From: an uncultured Clostridia bacterium
GTDB lineage: Bacteria; Bacillota; Clostridia; Oscillospirales; Ruminococcaceae
Length of the DNA stretch: 5,717 bases
Assembly (NCBI GenBank): GCA_947177695.1
Contig: CAMWVO010000147.1
Span: 1 to 5,717, forward strand
Direction of reading: 5' to 3'
Below are positions 1 through 5,717 of the stretch, piece by piece. The position numbers and the translations under genes were made by a program. The notes beneath the pieces were generated by a model that saw only the letters and a list, made by a program, of their open reading frames with translations, did not search any database and was not told the origin of the DNA. Positions within the stretch are counted from its first letter, which is position 1. Every line of letters starts with the position of its first letter.

Positions 1-1280
1 GCTGTATCTACAAGGAGCGCGCCATTGTGAACGAGCGTGTAAAATTTGCCATGAACAACGGCAAGACAAACAACGTTATCGAGGTGCTACCCATAGCCTG
101 CGACGAGTGTCCCGTTGACGGCATTCAGGTCACACAGGCGTGCCGCGGCTGTATCGCTCACCGCTGCATGAACGCGTGTCCCAAGGACGCGATAAGGATT
201 GAGAACCACAAGGCGGTAATAGACAAATCCAAATGCGTTGAGTGCGGAAGATGTCTTGCGGCGTGTCCTTATTCGGCGATCGTCAAGAGCGAGCGTCCCT
301 GCGTAAGAGCCTGCAAGCCAAAAGCTATCTCTATCGACGAGAACCGCTGCGCTAAGATAGACGACGAGAAATGTATTGCCTGCGGCGCTTGCGTTTACCA
401 GTGTCCATTCGGCGCGATAAGTGATAAATCCTATATTCTGGACACTATCGAAATGCTGAAAAATTCCGATAACAACACGAAATACAACGTCCACGCGGTG
501 GTTGCTCCCTCTATTTCGGGACAGTTCTCCGTCCCTCTCGGAAAAGTGGTTTCGGGACTGAAGCAGCTTGGCTTCAGAAGCGTTATGGAGGCGGCTCTCG
601 GCGCGGACATGGTTGCGTTCAAGGAGGCTTCCGAGCTGGTGGAAAAGGGTTTCCTGACAAGCTCCTGCTGTCCCGCTTTTGTGAAGTACATAGAGACCCA
701 GTTCCCCGATATGAAAGACAAGATATCACACAATCTGTCGCCTATGGCGGAGATCGCCAGATACATGAAAACCCACGAGCCTAACTGCAAGATCGTGTTT
801 ATAGGACCCTGCACGGCGAAGAAAGCCGAGTGCAAAAAGGAGACGGTAAGTCCCTATATCGACAACGTTATCACCTTTGAGGAATTGCAGGCTCTGTTCG
901 ACGCGAGAGAAATCGTGCTGGAGGGTCTGGAATCCGAGCCGTTGGACAACGCTTCCTACTACGGAAGAATTTTTGCGCGCAGCGGAGGACTTTCCGATGC
1001 GGTGGCACAGGCGCTTAAAGAAATGGATATTACCGACGACGTTTTCAAGCTGAAAGCCGCGGTCTGCGACGGCATAGACAATTGCAAGACTGCTCTGCTG
1101 AAAGCCCAGAAGGGCGTCGGAGGAGAGAACTTTATAGAGGGTATGGCTTGCATAGACGGCTGTATCGGCGGCGCGGCGTGTCTTACACACGGACCGAAAG
1201 ACAAGCTTGCTGTTGACAAGTACGGAAAGGAGGCTGCCGAAAAGAGCATACGGGACGCAATTTTTGTCCTTGAACTGTAG
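1..1280 (+). CDS. hydA2: Group B ferredoxin-type [FeFe]-hydrogenase, 5' end off window
   Basis: Cytoplasmic [FeFe]-hydrogenase, probably making H2 from reduced ferredoxin. The frame is open from base 3 and reads CIYKERAIVNERV, typical of the interior of group B enzymes, so the GTG at 27 is internal and the start lies upstream. Counting from that GTG codon, a cysteine-rich N-terminal region (25-126) has two classic 4Fe-4S motifs (C70/73/76/80 and C116/119/122/126) plus extra cysteines (C25, C28, C39, C42, C47, C51, C92, C96, C108). The H-cluster domain follows: L1 TSSCCPAF (C214, C215), L2 GPCTAKK (C262, K265), L3 EGMACIDGC (E371, C375, C379). By eye against Clostridium CpI, the proton-path residues E200, E203, C214 and S234 are kept, so it should be catalytically active. 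L2 has Gly where group A has Met, which supports group B. A hydA2 next to hydS is described in Ruminococcus albus 7; the symbol is by analogy. Confidence 0.93.
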   Translation, partial: CIYKERAIVNERVKFAMNNGKTNNVIEVLPIACDECPVDGIQVTQACRGCIAHRCMNACPKDAIRIENHKAVIDKSKCVECGRCLAACPYSAIVKSERPCVRACKPKAISIDENRCAKIDDEKCIACGACVYQCPFGAISDKSYILDTIEMLKNSDNNTKYNVHAVVAPSISGQFSVPLGKVVSGLKQLGFRSVMEAALGADMVAFKEASELVEKGFLTSSCCPAFVKYIETQFPDMKDKISHNLSPMAEIARYMKTHEPNCKIVFIGPCTAKKAECKKETVSPYIDNVITFEELQALFDAREIVLEGLESEPLDNASYYGRIFARSGGLSDAVAQALKEMDITDDVFKLKAAVCDGIDNCKTALLKAQKGVGGENFIEGMACIDGCIGGAACLTHGPKDKLAVDKYGKEAAEKSIRDAIFVLEL

Positions 1281-1299
1281 GGGACGGGTTTCCCGTCCC
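1281..1299. repeat. Perfect 8-bp inverted repeat with TTT loop behind hydA2
   Basis: GGGACGGG, a TTT loop and CCCGTCCC begin at the first base after the hydA2 TAG. The stem is perfect and GC-rich. The next bases are GCAAGGCTG, not a T-run, so it is not a textbook intrinsic terminator. It could protect the 3' end of the hydA2 transcript, weaken readthrough, or be one copy of a dispersed REP-like palindrome. The structure is seen directly; its role is inferred. Confidence 0.6.
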
Positions 1300-1315
1300 G
1301 CAAGGCTGTGTTTTG

Positions 1316-1327
1316 CCCGATATCGGG
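1316..1327. promoter_or_regulatory. 12-base perfect palindrome, possible operator
   Basis: CCCGATATCGGG is a perfect palindrome without a spacer. It ends 14 bases before the proposed -35 hexamer at 1342, so its centre would lie near -55 if the promoter call is right, a usual place for an activator or other dimeric regulator. No known consensus was recognised. It could also occur by chance. Confidence 0.3.
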
Positions 1328-1341
1328 TTAAATACCGACCT

Positions 1342-1370
1342 CTGCCAATTAAGATTTGCTGTGTTATAAA
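1342..1370 (+). promoter_or_regulatory. Candidate extended -10 promoter for the ferredoxin-hydS-phosphatase genes
   Basis: CTGCCA (1342-1347, 4 of 6 matches to TTGACA) lies 17 bases from TATAAA (1365-1370, 5 of 6 to TATAAT). A TG at 1362-1363 gives TGTTATAAA, an extended -10. The surroundings are AT-rich. Transcription would start near 1377, about 20 bases before the ATG at 1397, which leaves room for the ribosome site AGGGTG at 1384-1389. It would let the sensor genes be expressed separately from hydA2, although readthrough from hydA2 is equally possible. Confidence 0.4.
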
Positions 1371-1396
1371 TTTATTTACAGATAGGGTGTTGAATT

Positions 1397-1645
1397 ATGA
1401 ATGTGTATGTTTGCGTTGGAAGCTCCTGCCATCTCAGAGGCTCGTACAAGATAATCGAGCTGATGAAAGAAAATATCGAGAAAAATCATCTTGAGGACAA
1501 GGTTAATCTGTCGGCGGCTTTCTGTCTGGGAAAATGTACCACAGGCGTTACCATTAAGGTTGACGACGAGGTAGTGTGCGGAGTTTCTCCCGAAAACTTT
1601 TCGGAGATATTCGGCAAATACGTTATGGAAAAGGTACAGGCGTAA
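1397..1645 (+). CDS. Thioredoxin-like [2Fe-2S] ferredoxin protein
   Basis: An 82-residue protein of the thioredoxin-like [2Fe-2S] ferredoxin family, related to NuoE and to the small HydC-type subunits of multimeric hydrogenases. The cluster ligands are C6 and C11 (CVGSSC) and C43 and C47 (CLGKC), the C-x4-C ... C-x3-C pattern of the family; C61 lies outside it. It is about the length of the bare domain, without the N-terminal helical region of full NuoE proteins and without a signal peptide, so it is cytoplasmic. The ATG start follows AGGGTG at 7 bases. It lies 116 bases after hydA2 and 64 bases before hydS on the same strand. It probably moves single electrons to or from one of the two hydrogenases; which one cannot be told from sequence. 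Confidence 0.85.
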   Translation: MNVYVCVGSSCHLRGSYKIIELMKENIEKNHLEDKVNLSAAFCLGKCTTGVTIKVDDEVVCGVSPENFSEIFGKYVMEKVQA

Positions 1646-1692
1646 GTCTTTGCAAAAACGGCGTGAAGCCGAATATTGAATTTTTATCAGTG

Positions 1693-1698
1693 AAAGGA
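1693..1698 (+). promoter_or_regulatory. Ribosome binding site deciding the hydS start
   Basis: AAAGGA lies 11 bases before the ATG at 1710 but only 2 bases before an in-frame TTG at 1701. Two bases is too short for initiation, so the ATG is preferred although 11 is slightly long. Confidence 0.6.
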
Positions 1699-1709
1699 TA
1701 TTGAACGGT

Positions 1710-3392
1710 ATGACGGGAAACGTTAATTATCTCCAGTTAAAGACCTCGGACTGCAGGAACTGCTACAAGTGCATAAGGCACTGTCCTGTTAAGTCCATCA
1801 AGTTTTCGGGAAATCAGGCGCATATTCTTATGAACGACTGTATCCTCTGCGGTACGTGCTATGTGGTCTGTCCCCAGAACGCAAAGCAGATCAAGAACGA
1901 TGTTGACACGGTCAAGAGCGCTATTGCTGACGGCAAAAAGGTCATCGCGAGCCTTGCGCCCTCTTTCGCCGCAAACTACGGCGTGGGAATTACCGCTATG
2001 AACAATGCTCTTAAAAAGCTGGGCTTTTGGTCCGCGGAGGAGACTTCAATAGGCGCGGAGATCGTTAAAAAGCAGTATGAGAAGATCCTCGCCGAGGGAA
2101 CCTCCGACGTGCTTATTTCCTCCTGCTGCCATACGGTAAACACGCTTATCCAGAAGTATTACCCCGACCAGATCGTACACCTTGCCCGAGTTTTGTCCCC
2201 CATGCAGGCGCACTGCAAGCGCATCAAGGAGGAAAACCCCGACGCCTACACGGTGTTTATAGGTCCCTGCATTTCCAAAAAGGAAGAAGCGGACAAATAC
2301 AGGGAGCACGTTGACACGGTGCTTACATATGATGAGCTTTCAAAATGGTTAAAGGACGCGGGCGTTGAGCTTGAAAACTGTCCCGACGAAAAGGAGCATA
2401 ACCGCTCCGCGCTGTTCCCCACAACGGGAGGTATCGTCCGCTCAATGGATAAGGAAAACCTGCCCTACAGCTTTATCACCGTTGACGGCATGGAGAACTG
2501 CATGAAAACTCTGGAGGACATCAGAAACGGCGATATCAAGGGCTGCTTTGTGGAAATGTCCGCCTGCACGGGAAGCTGTATAGGCGGTCCCGTAATGGAG
2601 AACGAAAAGCCCGAGCCTGTAAGGAATTTCCTTGCCATAGACAGATACGCCGGCAAGAATGATACCGTGGAAAATATTCCCGATGCAGAAGCGGTCAAAA
2701 AGGAATTTGCCGTTGAAGCGGGCTTCAAGGATTACCCCAGCGAGGCTCAGATCAAGGATATCCTTATGAAAATGGGCAAGACCACTCCCGAACACGAGCT
2801 TAACTGCGGAAGCTGCGGCTACAACACCTGCCGCGAAAAAGCTGTTGCCGTATATCAGGGCAAGGCGGACTTTACCATGTGTCTGCCCTACCTCAAGGAG
2901 AAAGCCGAGTCCTTCTCGGACAACATCATCAACAACACTCCCAACGGCATACTGGTACTCAACGAGGACTTCGAGGTACAGCTTATCAACAAGGCTGCCT
3001 GCAATATGATGAACATTAAGAACCAGTCCGACGTGCTGGGCTGTCCCGTTATAAGGATACTCAATCCTACCGAGTACATGAACGTTCTGGACAATAACCG
3101 CAACGTTTACGAAAAGAAAACCTACCTTGCGGAATATCAGCTCTATGTGGAGGAGACCATCATCTACGACAGGAACTACCACATAATCATGAGCATTATG
3201 CGCGATATCACGGAAGATGAAAACCGCCGCGTCAAAAAGGAAAACACCAATATGCAGGCGGTGGAGATCACCGACAAGGTTATCGACAAGCAGATGCGCG
3301 TAGTACAGGAAATAGCGTCCCTGCTGGGCGAGACAACTGCCGAGACCAAGATCGCGCTGACTAAGCTGAAGGAGACTCTTGCCGATGAATAA
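1710..3392 (+). CDS. hydS: PAS-domain sensory [FeFe]-hydrogenase (group C, HydS)
   Basis: A 560-residue cytoplasmic protein, predicted to sense H2 or redox state. From the ATG at 1710: two 4Fe-4S motifs (C15/18/21/25 and C44/47/50/54); an H-cluster domain (about 64-315) with L1 SSCCHT (C139, C140), L2 GPCISKK (C187, K190) and L3 EMSACTGSC (C286, C290); a further Fe-S domain, C366/C369/C374 then C391, of the CGxCGxxxC type; a PAS domain (about 403-502); and a helical tail (503-560) with no histidine and no ATPase domain. This order is that of group C sensory hydrogenases. Compared by eye with CpI, the Met residues near the H-cluster become G185 and S284, and the proton-path residues E279, E282 and S319 become Tyr, Ile and Ala. 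Its stop overlaps the phosphatase start, which suggests partnership. In R. albus 7, hydS adjoins hydA2 in a unit that also has a phosphatase gene. Sensing is inferred, not shown. Confidence 0.93.
   Translation: MTGNVNYLQLKTSDCRNCYKCIRHCPVKSIKFSGNQAHILMNDCILCGTCYVVCPQNAKQIKNDVDTVKSAIADGKKVIASLAPSFAANYGVGITAMNNALKKLGFWSAEETSIGAEIVKKQYEKILAEGTSDVLISSCCHTVNTLIQKYYPDQIVHLARVLSPMQAHCKRIKEENPDAYTVFIGPCISKKEEADKYREHVDTVLTYDELSKWLKDAGVELENCPDEKEHNRSALFPTTGGIVRSMDKENLPYSFITVDGMENCMKTLEDIRNGDIKGCFVEMSACTGSCIGGPVMENEKPEPVRNFLAIDRYAGKNDTVENIPDAEAVKKEFAVEAGFKDYPSEAQIKDILMKMGKTTPEHELNCGSCGYNTCREKAVAVYQGKADFTMCLPYLKEKAESFSDNIINNTPNGILVLNEDFEVQLINKAACNMMNIKNQSDVLGCPVIRILNPTEYMNVLDNNRNVYEKKTYLAEYQLYVEETIIYDRNYHIIMSIMRDITEDENRRVKKENTNMQAVEITDKVIDKQMRVVQEIASLLGETTAETKIALTKLKETLADE
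3369..3375 (+). promoter_or_regulatory. Ribosome binding site of the phosphatase, inside hydS
   Basis: AAGGAGA, a near-perfect Shine-Dalgarno sequence, lies within the last hydS codons, 9 bases before the ATG at 3385. The in-frame TTG at 3379 is only 3 bases away, so ATG is chosen. With the 8-base overlap of the genes this points to translational coupling. Confidence 0.75.
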
Positions 3393-4557
3393 TTTGTGTA
3401 CGGACATAGGCTTTAAAAGCGTAAACAAAAAAGGCGAGCAGCTCTGCGGCGACCACATCGAGATCGTGGAGCAGAACGAAAACAGCTTTGTTCTTGTGCT
3501 TGCCGACGGTCTGGGAAGCGGAGTAAAGGCGTGTATCCTTTCCACCCTGACCTCGAAGATCATTTCCACAATGATCGCAAACAATCTCAGCGTTGAGGAG
3601 TGCGTTTCCACCATTGCGGCAACCCTGCCCGTCTGCGAAAAGCGGGGCGTGGCTTACTCCACATTTACCATTATACGCATTACCAACAACAGCGAGGCGG
3701 AGATAATCCAGTACGACAACCCCCACGTTATAATGCTCCGCGGCGGTGATAACTACGAGTACCCCCGCACAAGCATGGAGATAGGCGGAAAGACCATCTA
3801 TAAGTCCAGGCTCCAGCTTGAAACGAACGACGTGTTTATTGCCATGAGCGACGGAGCGATCTACGCGGGCGTGGGAAAAACTCTCAACTTCGGTTGGCAG
3901 AGGGACAGCATTATTGATTTCATGGTGGGAAACTATGACAGTAAGATGTCCGCGAAAGGCATTTCCCAGCTTCTTCTGGACGAGTGCAACGACCTCTACG
4001 GCGGCGAACCGGGGGACGACACCACAGTAGCTGCGGTAAAGATACGCCAGAGGATACCCGTCAGCCTTATGATAGGACCTCCCTCCAATCCGCAGGACCT
4101 GAAAAAAATGCAGACCCTGTTCTTTGCCAAGGAGGGAAAGCACATCGTCTGCGGCGGTACGACCTCAAAGCTTGCTTCCGAATATCTGGGCAAGCCCGTT
4201 ATTCCCTGTCTTGACTACTTTGACCCCGATATCCCGCCCATAGCGAAGATCGAGGGCATAGACCTTGTTACCGAGGGCGTTGTGACTATGACAAAGGTTC
4301 TGGAGTACGCGGACAGCTACCTTAACGGCAGCATAAGCATAAGCGATCTGAGCATGAAAAAGGACGGAGCTTCACGCATTGCCCAAATGCTTTTCGAGGA
4401 AGCCACAGACATAAGCTTCTATGTTGGACGCGCCGTTAACCCCGCTCACCAGAATCCCGCGCTGCCTATTAACTTCAACGTAAAAATGCAGCTTATCGAC
4501 GAAGTGAGCAAAAAGCTGAAAGCAATGGGCAAGAATATCAATGTTTCATATTTTTAA
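3385..4557 (+). CDS. SpoIIE/PP2C-type serine/threonine phosphatase with extra C-terminal domain
   Basis: A 390-residue soluble protein predicted to remove phosphate from Ser or Thr of a protein partner. The N-terminal phosphatase domain (about 1-220) has the metal-binding aspartates of the SpoIIE/PPM fold: D23 in CGD, D41 in LADGLGSG, D156 in MSDG, and D211/D212 in PGDDTTV. All are present, so it should be active. The C-terminal part (about 221-390) matches no family I can name. It has a GPP at 231-233, a CGGTT at 256-260, a DPDIPP at 280-285 and an EGIDLVTEGV at 290-299; I recall similar segments in phosphatases beside clostridial sensory hydrogenases. There is no membrane segment or signal peptide. 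It overlaps hydS by 8 bases and is followed by a terminator, so it ends the unit. The likely model is that HydS controls its activity; the substrate is unknown and no cognate kinase or anti-sigma factor is in the window. Confidence 0.88.
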   Translation: MNNLCTDIGFKSVNKKGEQLCGDHIEIVEQNENSFVLVLADGLGSGVKACILSTLTSKIISTMIANNLSVEECVSTIAATLPVCEKRGVAYSTFTIIRITNNSEAEIIQYDNPHVIMLRGGDNYEYPRTSMEIGGKTIYKSRLQLETNDVFIAMSDGAIYAGVGKTLNFGWQRDSIIDFMVGNYDSKMSAKGISQLLLDECNDLYGGEPGDDTTVAAVKIRQRIPVSLMIGPPSNPQDLKKMQTLFFAKEGKHIVCGGTTSKLASEYLGKPVIPCLDYFDPDIPPIAKIEGIDLVTEGVVTMTKVLEYADSYLNGSISISDLSMKKDGASRIAQMLFEEATDISFYVGRAVNPAHQNPALPINFNVKMQLIDEVSKKLKAMGKNINVSYF

Positions 4558-4576
4558 TGCGGTTATTTTACAAGAA

Positions 4577-4610
4577 AAACGGACGGCTTGCAATTGTAAG
4601 CCGTCCGTTT
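4577..4610. terminator. Intrinsic terminator, probably bidirectional
   Basis: A 15-bp stem (arms 4577-4591 and 4596-4610, one G-T pair) has an AATT loop and a core of CGGACGGCTT/AAGCCGTCCG. On the plus strand the stem runs into TTTGTTTTC; on the minus strand the flank reads TTTTCTTG. It starts 20 bases after the phosphatase stop and ends 5 bases before the stop of the convergent DUF389 gene, so it can serve both. Confidence 0.9.
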
Positions 4611-4614
4611 GTTT

Positions 4615-5717
4615 TCAGTTCGAGGTATTCATAAGTCCCTCGGAGTGGAAAAATTTTATCTTATCCGAGTCGAAATCATCTACCGTAAGATACAGATAAG
4701 AAAGCACCTCATTTTTCAAGTCGTCATCGTCAAGTCCTATGGAAACTATGCCGTCTGTTTCGCTTTTATAACATTCCGTAATACGGTATTCACCCATTAC
4801 GGTGTAAAGAGCGTCCATTATTTCATCTAATATTTCGTTAGAACCGATATAGGTAATATCAGTTTCCGCCGAGATAATACCGCTTTCGCTGATGAGCCAG
4901 TTTTGTATTGTTCCGATCTCATAATTGGTAAGACTTTTTTCCGTCTCGGCGATCATGGTGATAACGTCCCCATGTCCGTCCGACATAATGCCTATGCGGC
5001 AATTCCTCAGATATAAGAAAGTGCTTTCGGCTTTTTGCGGCAGCGTTTTCAGAACAGCATCAAGGGAGTTCTCCGCTTCGTATCCGTCAAGACTGCGCCG
5101 CATTTGGGACATCTCCTCCGTCTGCGCGTCAAGCTGCTTTCTCAGGTCGGAGATTGCGTTTTCCTGCAAAATTATCGTTACCTTGTCGCTGTTGTCGATT
5201 TCCGTGACCACGTTCTGGGTAACGTGCAGGTTGTACTCCTCCAGACCGTAGTCCGCAAGCTGACTTCGCAGAAGCTTTATAACGTCCGCGGAAAGGGTCT
5301 CTCCCACAAGAGAAACGGATATGACTTTTTTCTGCTTGTTGGTCTCGGACTTGACTATCTGGGTATTTTCAAATCTAAAGCTGTCGTTGAGATAGCTTGC
5401 GATACTTGTGTCCACCACCGAGTCGTAGACCGTGTAGGCTCCCACAAAAACGCTTGGGATAACCGTAAAGACAGCTATCAGCACAATGGCAAGGTTGACC
5501 TTTTTCTGGGATTTTTTGCTTACGCTTTTGTGGTAGGGAATTTTCAGCACAAGAGCGATAAGCGCGGTGGAAATTGCTATAAACAGCGTGTTGATGATGA
5601 AAAGATAAAACGCTCCGATAAAGAAGCGGAACTGTCCCGTGGCAATTCCGTAGCCCGCGGTGCAGAGCGGCGGCATAAGCGCGGTAGCTATGGCAACTCC
5701 GGGTATTACGTTTGAGG
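4615..5717 (-). CDS. DUF389 membrane protein, 5' end off window
   Basis: The C-terminal 366 codons of a DUF389-family integral membrane protein of unknown function. The minus-strand frame is open to the right edge and begins SNVIPGVAIATALMPPLC, a hallmark DUF389 stretch, so the Met at 5674-5676 is internal. Numbering from that Met, hydrophobic segments lie at about 18-44 and 62-84, the last two membrane helices. A soluble region of some 260 residues follows, with a predicted coiled coil at about 175-205 (heptad-like, rich in Glu, Gln, Leu, Arg) and an acidic C-terminal end (for example DDDD at 316-319). The stop is TGA at 4615-4617. The gene converges on the hydrogenase block and shares only the terminator, so no functional link is implied. 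A transport role is sometimes guessed for the family, but nothing here shows a substrate. Confidence 0.87.
   Translation of the reverse strand, partial: SNVIPGVAIATALMPPLCTAGYGIATGQFRFFIGAFYLFIINTLFIAISTALIALVLKIPYHKSVSKKSQKKVNLAIVLIAVFTVIPSVFVGAYTVYDSVVDTSIASYLNDSFRFENTQIVKSETNKQKKVISVSLVGETLSADVIKLLRSQLADYGLEEYNLHVTQNVVTEIDNSDKVTIILQENAISDLRKQLDAQTEEMSQMRRSLDGYEAENSLDAVLKTLPQKAESTFLYLRNCRIGIMSDGHGDVITMIAETEKSLTNYEIGTIQNWLISESGIISAETDITYIGSNEILDEIMDALYTVMGEYRITECYKSETDGIVSIGLDDDDLKNEVLSYLYLTVDDFDSDKIKFFHSEGLMNTSN

Noticed and set aside
27..29. GTG as the start of hydA2
   Set aside because: The frame is open to the left edge and encodes CIYKERAI, a conserved interior stretch of group B hydrogenases; no ribosome site of suitable spacing is needed.
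1207..1494. Plus-strand open frame bridging hydA2 and the [2Fe-2S] gene
   Set aside because: It overlaps two recognised genes in another frame and contains no known motif.
1659..1671. Small hairpin CGGC-GTGAA-GCCG before hydS
   Set aside because: The stem is only 4 bp and the T-run is not directly behind it, so termination here is unlikely.
1701..1703. TTG as the start of hydS
   Set aside because: It is only 2 bases from AAAGGA; the ATG at 1710 is better placed.
3379..3381. TTG as the start of the phosphatase
   Set aside because: It is 3 bases from AAGGAGA, whereas the ATG at 3385 has a 9-base spacing.
2442..3614. Long antisense open frame (390 codons) across hydS and the phosphatase
   Set aside because: It lies opposite well-recognised genes, crosses their junction, and its product has no recognisable domain; it reflects codon bias of the sense genes.
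3361..4143. Antisense open frame of 260 codons opposite the phosphatase
   Set aside because: It is opposite the conserved SpoIIE motifs and has no recognisable content of its own.
5035..5715. Plus-strand open frame of 226 codons opposite the DUF389 gene
   Set aside because: The opposite strand has the family motifs and membrane helices; this frame shows none.
1..5717. CRISPR array, tRNA, rRNA, riboswitch or mobile element
   Set aside because: No direct-repeat array, tRNA-like fold, rRNA sequence, transposase or terminal repeats were seen; the window is nearly filled by coding sequence.

Overview
The window looks like a chromosomal segment of an anaerobic, H2-producing Firmicute, most likely Ruminococcus or a close Oscillospiraceae relative. 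The reasons are two different [FeFe]-hydrogenase proteins side by side, AAGGAGA-type ribosome binding sites, and a gene neighbourhood like the hydA2-hydS locus known from Ruminococcus albus 7. The genus is inferred from protein content and gene order; no search was run.

Layout, left to right. Bases 1-1280 hold the 3' part of a group B, ferredoxin-type [FeFe]-hydrogenase (HydA2-like); its true start lies off the left edge. A 116-base gap (1281-1396) carries a perfect hairpin directly behind the stop codon, a 12-base palindrome and a plausible extended -10 promoter. Next come a small thioredoxin-like [2Fe-2S] protein (1397-1645), a PAS-domain sensory [FeFe]-hydrogenase, HydS (1710-3392), and a SpoIIE/PP2C-type serine/threonine phosphatase with an extra C-terminal domain of unknown function (3385-4557, overlapping hydS by 8 bases). 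A strong, probably bidirectional terminator (4577-4610) closes this block. On the opposite strand, 4615-5717 is the 3' part of a DUF389 membrane protein, whose start lies off the right edge.

Working model: HydA2 evolves H2 from reduced ferredoxin. HydS has H-cluster cysteines but lacks, by eye alignment, several residues of the canonical proton path, so it probably senses H2 or redox state rather than turning over fast. Its PAS domain and helical tail, which has no kinase domain and no histidine, would pass the signal to the translationally coupled phosphatase. The [2Fe-2S] protein may carry electrons to or from one of the hydrogenases. The DUF389 gene is convergent and probably unrelated. 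The most interesting parts are the remodelled HydS active-site surroundings, the kinase-free HydS-phosphatase relay and the uncharacterised C-terminal domain of the phosphatase.
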